24,428 bases of DNA, from assembly GCA_000437275.1 (NCBI GenBank), contig FR899698.1, positions 11,427-35,854 on the forward strand. Reading direction: 5' to 3'. Shown here in pieces: positions 14,313 to 21,884 of this stretch (within the stretch, counting starts at the first letter, position 1; each line of letters starts with the position of its first letter). The translations under genes and the position numbers were made by a program. Under the pieces are notes generated by a model that ran no database searches, had not been told where the DNA came from, and worked only from the letters and a program-made list of their open reading frames with translations. This stretch comes from Clostridium sp. CAG:411 (GTDB lineage Bacteria > Bacillota > Clostridia > Lachnospirales > Lachnospiraceae).

Positions 14313-15356
14313 TTATCCAATGGAAGTAATGATACTAACCAATGGGAACATGACAGCCAGTAACACACCACCTACAACAACAGATAATCCTAATACCAAT
14401 GTAGTTTCCAACTTGGTACAAAAACGCCCCATCTGGTCTGCAATTTTTTCATCATATTGTCTGCTTACGTCTGCAAACACTTCTTCCAACATACCCGTTC
14501 GATCTGCTATGGCAATTCTTCTTCCCTGCATTCCTGTTACAATTTTTTCCTGTCTAAGTGCCTCTGCCAGTGATTTTTCTCCCATTTCTTCGCAACAACT
14601 TTTTATTTTTTTCTGTATTCCTTCATGGTCTACCACATCTCCCGCCATTTTCATAGCTTCCTGTTCATCCATTCCACTGGAAATCATAACGGACATAGAA
14701 GAAACAAATCTCCCAGTTGCTAATAAGTCTGCTGTTTTTTTCGTTGCAAAGAACTTTGTACTAAAACGCTTTAGTGCGTTTTTTCCTTTTGCTGTCTGAT
14801 ACCATAAGAATAATACCAATGCAACCAACAACACAGCAAAAGACACTCCTGCAACGATACGTCCTACCCACATTCCTAAATTCATCAGTTTACTACTGGT
14901 AACCGCCACATCTACATCCAAATTTGCAAACACGCTTTGAAACATTGGAAGTATTTTTCCTACCAATGCAACCAGAATAATGGCAATCATAAAAAACATC
15001 ATAAGCGGCAAAGCGATTACGTTTCGAATACTGTCTTGTATCGCATCCTCTCTTTCATAATATTTTGTCATTGCCTGCATGACATCCTCTAATTTTCCAC
15101 TGGTCTCCCCAATATGGACCATATTCACCAAATAGGTTGGAAATGCCTTGCTTTCCTTTAAAGCGCTATGAAAACTATTGTTTTGTTTCAATTTTTCTTC
15201 TACCTGTTTTAGTATGTTTTTTGTATGCACATCTTCCATTTCTTCTGCCAACATATACATACCTTCTTCTAAACTAATTCCACTTTTCAGCATACTGGTA
15301 ACCTGACTGCAAAATCCAGCCAGTTCCTGTGCTGTAAATTTTTTTCTCCTCTCCAT
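14313..15356 (-). CDS. pilC: Type IV pilus platform protein PilC/GspF
   Basis: A 347-residue inner-membrane platform protein of pilus and type II secretion machines; it couples the cytoplasmic ATPases to pilin addition or removal. Two T2SSF repeats are visible (about residues 10-130 and 210-335). The first has MLKSGISLEEGM and FPTYLVNMVHIGETSGKLEDVM; the second has SSMSVMISSGMDEQEAM and IADRTGMLEEVF. Three membrane segments lie near 113-135, 165-190 and 320-345. ATG 15356 has AGGAGG seven bases upstream; the in-frame upstream codons run into a repeat. It is the first gene of the pilus operon. Family members are usually about 350-410 residues. Confidence 0.93.
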   Translation of the reverse strand: MERRKKFTAQELAGFCSQVTSMLKSGISLEEGMYMLAEEMEDVHTKNILKQVEEKLKQNNSFHSALKESKAFPTYLVNMVHIGETSGKLEDVMQAMTKYYEREDAIQDSIRNVIALPLMMFFMIAIILVALVGKILPMFQSVFANLDVDVAVTSSKLMNLGMWVGRIVAGVSFAVLLVALVLFLWYQTAKGKNALKRFSTKFFATKKTADLLATGRFVSSMSVMISSGMDEQEAMKMAGDVVDHEGIQKKIKSCCEEMGEKSLAEALRQEKIVTGMQGRRIAIADRTGMLEEVFADVSRQYDEKIADQMGRFCTKLETTLVLGLSVVVGGVLLAVMFPLVSIITSIG

Positions 15357-15377
15357 TCTCTCTCCTCCTGTTCCCCT

Positions 15378-15406
15378 TACTATGTCAAGGATATTCGCAA
15401 TCCGCT
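15378..15406. repeat. Interspersed repeat, copy B
   Basis: The second copy of the 29-base repeat at 13931-13959 (one mismatch). It lies 22 bases upstream of the PilC start codon and directly beside the structured element at 15422-15527, from which it may derive. Confidence 0.8.
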
Positions 15407-15421
15407 TCGCTACTTGCTCAT

Positions 15422-15527
15422 ATAAAAGCGGCACTGCGTGCCTTACGAGGTATATGGCTTGAACCCCACACCTCGTGCAAGAGTACCACCCACCGCCTAA
15501 AGACAGTGGGTTTTCTTTTGCTTTTAT
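15422..15527. other. Multi-hairpin structured element in pilus leader
   Basis: A 106-base element bounded by the inverted repeat ATAAAAGC (15422-15429) and GCTTTTAT (15520-15527). Inside are three hairpins in a row: GGCAC-TGC-GTGCC (15430-15442), ACGAGGT/ACCTCGT (15445-15451 with 15470-15476, extended by an inner 4-bp stem) and ACCCAC/GTGGGT (15488-15493 with 15506-15511). The first hairpin abuts the closing stem, so an RNA of either strand could fold into a compact four-way junction. On the plus strand the last hairpin is followed by TTTTCTTTT, like a terminator or the right end of an IS200/IS605 element. On the minus strand it would lie in the leader of the pilus operon. Its identity is unknown. 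Confidence 0.6.
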
Positions 15528-15549
15528 AAATAGTAGACTTTATATTAAT

Positions 15550-15576
15550 ATATCGGAGATTTTTATACTTTATTTC
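15550..15576 (-). promoter_or_regulatory. Possible sigma-D (FliA)-like promoter of the pilus operon
   Basis: On the minus strand GAAA (15573-15576), 15 bases, then TCCGATAT (15550-15557). The motility sigma-factor consensus is TAAA, about 15 bases, GCCGATAT; there is one mismatch in each box. The start would be near 15543, upstream of the structured element and about 190 bases before PilC. No good sigma-A promoter was found in this gap. Confidence 0.35.
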
Positions 15577-15617
15577 AGTTTTTTACCCTTTTTCATGAAA
15601 TAAACCACCCACCAATC

Positions 15618-15650
15618 AAAAAATCTGGAAACAAACGCTCCCAGATTTTT
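15618..15650. terminator. Terminator after the 15657-16532 gene
   Basis: AAAAATCTGG (15619-15628) and CCAGATTTTT (15641-15650) form a perfect 10-bp stem with a 12-base loop, with an A-run and a T-run outside, so it can work in both directions. It ends the minus-strand gene seven bases upstream and separates it from the pilus operon. Confidence 0.85.
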
Positions 15651-15656
15651 ATACTA

Positions 15657-16532
15657 TTATATAAAGTTATTTATGAAAGAAGCATACACCTCTTTGTTTA
15701 TTTTCACACAAACCCAGTTTAAACCTTCAAGATTTACATATCCTCCCTCTAAAAGTCTAAGATGAAGCGTAACGCCAGTTTTTAATTTTAGATACACATG
15801 ATATTCTTGCAAATCATAATCGGTTCTTCCATCTTTTGATTTAGGAATATCCTCCATTCTCATCCATTTTCCATCGTTTAATGCCGCTATAAATTGATTA
15901 AGTATACTTTTTTCTTCCTTAGAAGAACTTAATTCTTTTCGATTGCCTTGTATATCATCCCAAGATTCTTGCGTTTCATATGTAACGCAATCTACTCCCT
16001 CTGATATATGTAAATACTTTTCAAAAATATCCGAACCACTATTCAAGGCAATCCCCTTATTATTTATAAAAATCTGTTTCTTTCCATCATCCGCTACAAG
16101 ACAAAGCATAAATTTTTTGCTTATCCCTTTTACTGTATATACTTTTCCTGAAACTGTTCCAGAAAAATCTATATACTTTGAAGCATCCTTCCATTCATCT
16201 ATACCGACAGACGCAGTTCCTAAGCAACTTCCAATTGCCGTTTTCTCCAGCAACATATCATCGCAAAGGCAATAACTTTTTCCATTATACATAAAAAAAG
16301 CTGTCATACTAGCCGCCTTGTCTGGTTGCACTTCTAACTCTGGTATATAAACACCTTTATCTGTTACCTTTATATCTGTACTTTGCTTACTACTACCTGT
16401 ATAATGCCATATAGCAAGAAATATAAAAAAGAGGCACAGAACAACTACTCCAATACCATATACAATACTATTTCTTTTTCTAGCTGAAACGTTCTGTCCA
16501 TTATCTATCTGTCTCATTGGTTTTATTTTCAA
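15657..16532 (-). CDS. Membrane-anchored protein of unknown function
   Basis: A 291-residue protein I do not recognise. A short basic cytoplasmic part (ending ARKRNS) is followed by one membrane helix (IVYGIGVVVLCLFFIFLAIW) and a large outer domain with several short beta segments and Cys residues (YCLCDD, GSCLG, MLCLV, DCVTY, WVCVK). The architecture resembles anti-sigma factors or sensor-like surface proteins. The start is uncertain. I chose TTG 16532, eight bases after a strong GGGAGGGG (16539-16546). ATG 16625 in the same frame would add 31 residues but has almost no ribosome site. An out-of-frame ATG four bases after the site gives only an 11-residue peptide. A terminator follows at 15618-15650. 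Confidence 0.7.
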   Translation of the reverse strand: MKIKPMRQIDNGQNVSARKRNSIVYGIGVVVLCLFFIFLAIWHYTGSSKQSTDIKVTDKGVYIPELEVQPDKAASMTAFFMYNGKSYCLCDDMLLEKTAIGSCLGTASVGIDEWKDASKYIDFSGTVSGKVYTVKGISKKFMLCLVADDGKKQIFINNKGIALNSGSDIFEKYLHISEGVDCVTYETQESWDDIQGNRKELSSSKEEKSILNQFIAALNDGKWMRMEDIPKSKDGRTDYDLQEYHVYLKLKTGVTLHLRLLEGGYVNLEGLNWVCVKINKEVYASFINNFI

Positions 16533-16774
16533 GCATAACCCCTCCCTTTTTTCACTAAATTTGTAATGCTTTTGAAAAAGCTGTTCCCGTAAGTTTTCCA
16601 AGGAATTTTTCCCTGATACTATCATCTACATTTTCCATAAACCGAAAACAGGACCACTGCACCGAAAATTTATTTCCAGCATATATTAGAAATGCCACCT
16701 ATCTGGTACTTCCATATCCTGTACTATTTTTCATGGTGCAATAGCCCTGTTTGTTTGTCAGTATAACTATAGCT

Positions 16775-18082
16775 TTATGATCTTACTATTTCCTTCACTG
16801 TTCCTGCTTGAAATTTTCCAATATATCCTACTAATTCATCGGATACAGAAAGTACCTGTTTCGTTGATTCCTGGCACTCTTCTACAATAGAACCAAATTG
16901 CTCCATATTGTCCGTTGTTGTCTCTGCATTTTTTGCATTTTCTTGAGATGTGTCTGTAAGTGCCACAATTCCTTCCTCAATCACAGTTTTGTGAGATTTC
17001 AAATCCTGTGTTTCTCCATGGATTACACCAATTGCAGCTCCCACCTGTCCAATTTCTCGATTCAGCTTTCCGAATATCTCTTCTGTTTCTGAAAGTTTCT
17101 CTGTCTGTTTTTCAAATGCTTCTGTCACACGCTCTGTTATTTCTACGCTGACATCAGAATTTTCAATCAGTTCATTTACAATCGCATTAATCTGTTGTGT
17201 AGATTCTTTAGACTGGTCTGCAAGTTGTCTGATTTCTTCTGCAACTACCGCAAATCCGCTTCCATGTTCCCCTGCTCTGGCTGCCTCGATACTGGCATTC
17301 AGTGCTAAAAGGTTCGTTTGTGCAGATATACCCGCAATAATTTCTGTTGCTGTACGAATCTGCTGTGCAGACTGATTGGTAAGATCTGTCTGTTTCTTTA
17401 CACTTTCAATAGACTCTCCACTCTCTTTGCTAATCTTAGCCAATTCTGAAATAATGCGCTCCGCAGAATTATTATACTCTTCCACCGCATTTGCACTCTC
17501 TGTTAACTGTACTACATTTTCAGAAATGCGATCAATGGAAGCACTGATGGCATCAATTTTTCCCTTCATATCCTCTACGCTGTCTGCCTGCAATACTGCA
17601 TTCTCTGCAATCGAAGTTACTGCCCCTTTTGTATCTCCTAAGGACTGCGTCATTGTGTCAAATAATTCTTGGAATTTTCCAGAAACTTCACCTAAATCCT
17701 CTGATGCATTTTTAATCCCCTTTAAAATACTTCCGATATTAGTCACTCCTGATTGAATCGTGCGCATCAATTCTCCTAAATTATCCTCACGCTCTGACAT
17801 TTTCTTTGCTTTTTGCGAGAATTTGGAATTCATCCCTTCTCCCGATACCAGAAATCGTATCTGGTCAAATACAAATTTTGCTACTAACACTATTGCACCA
17901 AAACACAAAACCGTAACTGCAACTAATATGAGTAAAGCAGCAACTGTATTCAAAACCCCTTTACTCAGCAATTGCAATACAACCAGTTGAATAATAATCA
18001 TTAACGCCACTGTACAAATAAGTGGTGCCAACAATTTTCCTATCATTTTGTTCTTTCCCATATTTTTTTCTTTGTTTTCCAT
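16775..18082 (-). CDS. Methyl-accepting chemotaxis protein without outer sensor
   Basis: A 435-residue chemoreceptor. Two membrane helices (about residues 16-40 and 43-72) are joined by only a few residues, so there is no extracellular ligand domain. A HAMP-like or linker segment follows, then a long coiled-coil signalling domain. The hairpin tip (about 248-295) carries the family hallmark EIIAGISAQTNLLALNASIE and GFAVVAEEIRQLADQS, which binds CheA and CheW. Such receptors report on internal or membrane state. ATG 18082 is used, with a GGGGGAT site upstream. A weak promoter candidate (TTTTCT, 17 bases, TATATT) lies just after the glgP terminator. No terminator is evident in 16626-16774. Che genes are not in the window. 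Confidence 0.92.
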   Translation of the reverse strand: MENKEKNMGKNKMIGKLLAPLICTVALMIIIQLVVLQLLSKGVLNTVAALLILVAVTVLCFGAIVLVAKFVFDQIRFLVSGEGMNSKFSQKAKKMSEREDNLGELMRTIQSGVTNIGSILKGIKNASEDLGEVSGKFQELFDTMTQSLGDTKGAVTSIAENAVLQADSVEDMKGKIDAISASIDRISENVVQLTESANAVEEYNNSAERIISELAKISKESGESIESVKKQTDLTNQSAQQIRTATEIIAGISAQTNLLALNASIEAARAGEHGSGFAVVAEEIRQLADQSKESTQQINAIVNELIENSDVSVEITERVTEAFEKQTEKLSETEEIFGKLNREIGQVGAAIGVIHGETQDLKSHKTVIEEGIVALTDTSQENAKNAETTTDNMEQFGSIVEECQESTKQVLSVSDELVGYIGKFQAGTVKEIVRS

Positions 18083-18130
18083 AATCGTATCCCCCTTCGT
18101 AAAAAATATATGTAAAAGAAACTGTAGAGA

Positions 18131-18155
18131 AAAGAGCTGCAACGCACTGCAGCTC
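18131..18155 (-). terminator. Terminator of glgP
   Basis: GAGCTGC (18134-18140) and GCAGCTC (18149-18155) form a 7-bp GC-rich stem with an 8-base loop; on the minus strand TTTTCTC follows. It lies 24 bases past the glgP stop codon and just upstream of the chemoreceptor gene. Confidence 0.8.
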
Positions 18156-18178
18156 CTTTCCCCAGTCTATGATACCCC

Positions 18179-20632
18179 TTATAACTCAACCTTGACTTTT
18201 TCCAAGTGCCAGATTTCCTTTGCATATTCTTCAATGGTACGGTCAGATGAAAACTTACCACACTTAGCAGTATTCAACATTGCTGACTTTGCCCATCCTG
18301 CCTGATCGCGGTATGCCTTTTCTACTTTCTTCTGTGCTTCCTCGTAAGAACGGAAGTCCTTTAAAATAAAGTATTGATCGGCTCTCTCTCCACCGTTTCG
18401 TTCCAATAAGGAATTGTAAATTTCACGGAATAATTCTGGATTATCCTTAGAATAAGTTCCGTTGATAAGCTGTGTCAATACGGTACGAATATCCTGATCT
18501 GTATTGTAAATATCTTTTGGATTATATTGATCGTTGTGTTCATAAGCAATCACTTCATCTGAACTTAAACCAAAGATAAATGCATTTTCTGCTCCTACTT
18601 CCTCAACGATCTCTACATTGGCTCCATCCATTGTTCCAAGTGTCAAAGCACCGTTTAACATAAACTTCATATTACCAGTTCCAGATGCTTCCTTGCTGGC
18701 TGTAGAAATTTGTTCTGATACATCCGCAGCCGCAAAAATCCACTCTGCATTAGATACCTTATAATCTTCAATAAATACAACTTTAATCTTTCCATCAATA
18801 GAAGCATCATTGTTGATTACATCTCCAACACTATTGATCAGCTTAATGATTGCCTTTGCTCTACGATATCCTGCCGATGCCTTCGCACCAAAAATAAATG
18901 TTCTTGGGTAGAAATCCATATCCGGATTTTTCTTAAGCTCGTTGTACAAATGCATAATATGCAAAATATTTAACAACTGTCTCTTATATTCATGTAGACG
19001 TTTTACCTGTACATCGAAGATAGAACGTGGGTCTACTTCTACATTGTTGTGCTCTTTAATGTATTTTGCCAAACGTACTTTATTCTGATATTTAATCTGC
19101 ATAAATTCTTTCTGGCATTTTTCATCGTCTGCATAAATGGCAAGTTCATTGATATGTGCCAGATTTGTAATCCAGTCATCACCAATCTTACTTGTAACCC
19201 AATCTGCCAGTAATGGATTTCCATGTAATAAGAAACGTCTTTGTGTAATACCATTTGTCTTATTGTTAAATTTCTCTGGCATCATCTGATAGAAATCTTT
19301 TAATTCCTGATTCTTAAGAATCTCTGTATGCAATCTGGCAACACCATTGACAGAAAAGCTGGCTGCAATAGCAAGATGTGCCATCTTAACCTGACCGTCA
19401 TAAATAATTGCCATGCTCTTTACTTTTTCGTAATCTCCAGGATATCTCTCCTGAATTTGTAAAATAAATCTCTTATTAATCTCTTCCACAATCTGATAGA
19501 TACGAGGAAGTAATCTTGAGAATAATTCCAATGGCCATTTTTCCAATGCCTCAGACATAATCGTATGGTTTGTATACGCACAAGTCTTGTTTGTAATCTC
19601 CCATGCTTCATCCCACTCTAAATTATAGTCATCCAAAAGAATACGCATCAATTCCGCTACTGTAACGGTTGGGTGAGTATCATTTAACTGGAAACAAACC
19701 TTTTCTGGAAGTTTATGAATATCATCATGAAGTTTCATGTATTTTGTAACAGCTCTCTGAATACTTGCAGATACAAAGAAATATTGTTGTTTTAAACGTA
19801 ATTCCTTACCTGCATAATGGTTGTCATTTGGATACAATACTTCACAGATTGTTCTTGCCAAATTCTGCTGTTCCACTGCCTTTTGATAATCTCCCTTATC
19901 AAAAGAATCCAAACTAAATGTATCAATGGCTTCTGCATCCCAGATACGAAGTGTATTTACCACGTTATTATTATAACCAACAATTGGTAAATCATATGGC
20001 ACCGCACGAACGGACTGGTAATTCTCCTGTACATAGTGTTCTCTGCCATTTTCATCTCTTTTTATATTTACATAACCACCAAACTTAACTTCTACCGCAT
20101 ACTCTGCTCTCTTCATTTCAAACGGATTTCCATTCTTCAACCAGTCATCTGGTGTCTCAATCTGGAAACCATTTTCAATTTTCTGCTTAAACATACCATA
20201 CTTATAACGAATACCACATCCATATGCAGGATATCCCAAAGTTGCCAAGGAATCAAGGAAGCAAGCAGCTAAACGTCCCAAACCTCCGTTACCAAGTGCA
20301 GCATCTGGTTCCTGATCTTCAATTACATCCAAGTCCAGTCCTAACTCCTCAATAGCTTCTTTGATTGCCTGATTACCCTTTAAATTGATAATAATATTAC
20401 CAAGAGCACGGCCCATTAAGAATTCCATCGATAAATAATATACGATTTTTTTATCCTGCTTTTCAAATTCTTTGTGGGACGCCATCCATTGATCTACCAC
20501 AATATCTTTTGTAGCATAGGCAACCGCCTGGAATAACTGTTGTTGATCTGCATCCTCTACAGATCTGCGGAACAACATCTTTAAATTGTCTACCACACTC
20601 TGCTTAAACTCTTCCTTACTAATTTCTGTCAT
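18179..20632 (-). CDS. glgP: Glycogen/starch phosphorylase
   Basis: An 817-residue enzyme that releases glucose-1-phosphate from the non-reducing ends of glycogen or other alpha-1,4-glucans using pyridoxal phosphate. The cofactor lysine lies in EASGTGNMKFMLNGALTLGT at about residue 656. Other family stretches include KIVYYLSMEFLMGRALGNII, LGNGGLGRLAACFLDSLAT, GYGIRYKYGMF-like (YGCGIRYKYGMFKQ), QLNDTHPTVTVAELMR and RRFLLHGNPLLA. Length is normal for GT35 enzymes. ATG 20632 has GGAGGGG six bases upstream; an in-frame extension to 20734 has no good ribosome site and does not resemble the family. The gene is monocistronic, with a long leader (palindromes, small upstream ORF) and a terminator at 18131-18155. 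Confidence 0.97.
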   Translation of the reverse strand: MTEISKEEFKQSVVDNLKMLFRRSVEDADQQQLFQAVAYATKDIVVDQWMASHKEFEKQDKKIVYYLSMEFLMGRALGNIIINLKGNQAIKEAIEELGLDLDVIEDQEPDAALGNGGLGRLAACFLDSLATLGYPAYGCGIRYKYGMFKQKIENGFQIETPDDWLKNGNPFEMKRAEYAVEVKFGGYVNIKRDENGREHYVQENYQSVRAVPYDLPIVGYNNNVVNTLRIWDAEAIDTFSLDSFDKGDYQKAVEQQNLARTICEVLYPNDNHYAGKELRLKQQYFFVSASIQRAVTKYMKLHDDIHKLPEKVCFQLNDTHPTVTVAELMRILLDDYNLEWDEAWEITNKTCAYTNHTIMSEALEKWPLELFSRLLPRIYQIVEEINKRFILQIQERYPGDYEKVKSMAIIYDGQVKMAHLAIAASFSVNGVARLHTEILKNQELKDFYQMMPEKFNNKTNGITQRRFLLHGNPLLADWVTSKIGDDWITNLAHINELAIYADDEKCQKEFMQIKYQNKVRLAKYIKEHNNVEVDPRSIFDVQVKRLHEYKRQLLNILHIMHLYNELKKNPDMDFYPRTFIFGAKASAGYRRAKAIIKLINSVGDVINNDASIDGKIKVVFIEDYKVSNAEWIFAAADVSEQISTASKEASGTGNMKFMLNGALTLGTMDGANVEIVEEVGAENAFIFGLSSDEVIAYEHNDQYNPKDIYNTDQDIRTVLTQLINGTYSKDNPELFREIYNSLLERNGGERADQYFILKDFRSYEEAQKKVEKAYRDQAGWAKSAMLNTAKCGKFSSDRTIEEYAKEIWHLEKVKVEL

Positions 20633-20738
20633 GAAAGACCCCTCCATTCTGTTCTCAAACGTGTCATACGCAAGCAATCCTTCTGTCACTATTCTTCTTC
20701 CCTCTCTGCTTTGAAAAACACATCGTCTTCTCATTCCC

Positions 20739-20780
20739 TTACAGTTTGGTCATCTTGAACAGTTCCTTTATTACCTCCAT
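20739..20780 (-). CDS. Possible upstream ORF in the glgP leader
   Basis: A 13-codon frame, MEVIKELFKMTKL then TAA, 107 bases before the glgP start. AGGA lies six bases upstream of its ATG, and both sit in a small hairpin CATAG/CTATG (20778-20793) that could hide the start. It could be a leader peptide or chance; there is no codon run that suggests classic attenuation. Confidence 0.25.
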   Translation of the reverse strand: MEVIKELFKMTKL

Positions 20781-20825
20781 AGATTATCCTATGTAGCCAA
20801 CCCTCATCCTGTGTATTTCACCCCT

Positions 20826-20876
20826 ACCTGTTGTCTATAGAACAGGTATATCAGTTTCCTCGAATTTTTTGCCCAA
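20826..20876 (-). promoter_or_regulatory. glgP promoter candidate with palindrome at start site
   Basis: On the minus strand -35 TTGGGC (20871-20876) lies 17 bases from TGATAT (20848-20853), or 18 from GATATA. Directly after is ACCTGTT/AACAGGT (20826-20832 with 20841-20847), a 7-bp palindrome with an 8-base centre covering the expected start site. It could be an operator or a 5'-end hairpin. The rest of the gap 20877-20962 holds nothing I can support. Confidence 0.35.
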
Positions 20877-20962
20877 ATAAGCATTTAATTCCATTTTGTT
20901 TTATTTCGACATATTTTTCTTAATTCTTAACCCATCATAAAAAAATCTCACTTTCTATTTTG

Positions 20963-21313
20963 CTATACCCCAACGATATATAGAACAAGTAACACACTGA
21001 GCATTACTGCATTTAGCACTGCTCCCGCAATCGGTCTACCTTTTTTTGCTTCCGAATCACTTAATCCTGAAATCGCAAATATAATTCCCGTTATTGCCAG
21101 AAACACCAGCATAATTCCTATCAGTCCGAGCCATATGCCTGCTTTTCCATGCTCCAGATAGGATAACAAAAATAAGACCATAAGAAGTACAAACACCGCT
21201 ACCCCAATCATAATAGAAATAAAGCCTGGAACTGATTTATGCTTATCAATCTCTATATAACTGGATCCTCGATTATGCACCCCTGTACGATCCTTCGATA
21301 CAAACGTTTTCAT
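20963..21313 (-). CDS. Small integral membrane protein (possibly DUF6142)
   Basis: A 116-residue protein with a hydrophilic N-terminus (about residues 1-28) and three helices (about 29-51, 58-82 and 92-115). The loop SGLSDSEAKKGRPIAGAVLNAV between helices 2 and 3 is the most distinctive feature. It resembles small Lachnospiraceae membrane proteins grouped as DUF6142, but this is from memory. The start ATG 21313 has only a distant AAGGAG site (about 15 bases). It lies 88 bases after the VanZ-like gene on the same strand and may share its transcript. Function unknown. Confidence 0.65.
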   Translation of the reverse strand: MKTFVSKDRTGVHNRGSSYIEIDKHKSVPGFISIMIGVAVFVLLMVLFLLSYLEHGKAGIWLGLIGIMLVFLAITGIIFAISGLSDSEAKKGRPIAGAVLNAVMLSVLLVLYIVGV

Positions 21314-21401
21314 ATGGTTTCTTTCTCTCTCCTTTCATCCATGGTTATTCCTGCCCCTAAAAACTTTTTCTATGCAACTAACTAAGATTTTTCTTCGTTT
21401 C

Positions 21402-21860
21402 TCACATAAATTTCTTTAGCTTTTTTTTGAATAATGCAAACAAGATATACCCCAGTATTGCTCCCAGCGTATTCATTATGATATCATCCACATCAAATGT
21501 TCCCACCTGAAATGAAAGTTGTACCAACTCAATTCCCAACGTAAACTCAAAACCATAAAGTGTAACAGTCCAAAAACTTCGATTGCTTTTACTTACAATA
21601 GGTAAGAAAAAACCGAACGGCACAAATGCCAGTATATTTCCATAAATATTTACTACAAAATATTCCCAACCAAACAAGTGTCTATATTGAATATAGCGTC
21701 TGATTTCCCGAAAAGGGACCAAATTATAGCGATAGATTTGGGCGCCTGCGCGCCCATACCTTTCACTAAAAAACAGAAAATATGTCAACACCATAAGATA
21801 TACAACAAACGCTACTCTGGCTATTATCTTTCCACACCGCTTCTGCGTTTTTCCCCTCAT
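21402..21860 (-). CDS. VanZ-like membrane protein
   Basis: A 152-residue protein of the VanZ family: an N-terminal helix (AFVVYLMVLTYFLFF), the conserved NLVPFREI, then NIYGNILAFVPFGFFLP, and the C-terminal FDVDDIIMNTLGAILGYILF. Four membrane segments are expected. VanZ itself gives low-level teicoplanin resistance in enterococci, but most homologues are chromosomal with no shown resistance role, so no phenotype should be assumed. ATG 21860 has a weak AAAGGCGG site. It starts 24 bases after the pheT stop, which suggests read-through from pheT. Confidence 0.85.
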   Translation of the reverse strand: MRGKTQKRCGKIIARVAFVVYLMVLTYFLFFSERYGRAGAQIYRYNLVPFREIRRYIQYRHLFGWEYFVVNIYGNILAFVPFGFFLPIVSKSNRSFWTVTLYGFEFTLGIELVQLSFQVGTFDVDDIIMNTLGAILGYILFALFKKKLKKFM

Positions 21861-21884
21861 ACAGCTTTTTCCGCCTTTCTAAGC

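Noticed and set aside
15357..15434. Longer PilC reading frame starting at 15434
   Set aside because: The extra codons lie in the interspersed repeat and there is no ribosome site, whereas ATG 15356 has AGGAGG at ideal spacing.
20633..20734. N-terminal extension of GlgP
   Set aside because: The extension has no usable ribosome site and does not look like the phosphorylase family; ATG 20632 has GGAGGGG and gives the standard length.
21402..21860. VanZ-like gene as a glycopeptide resistance determinant
   Set aside because: No vanA/vanH/vanX or regulator genes are nearby, and chromosomal VanZ-like genes are common without resistance.
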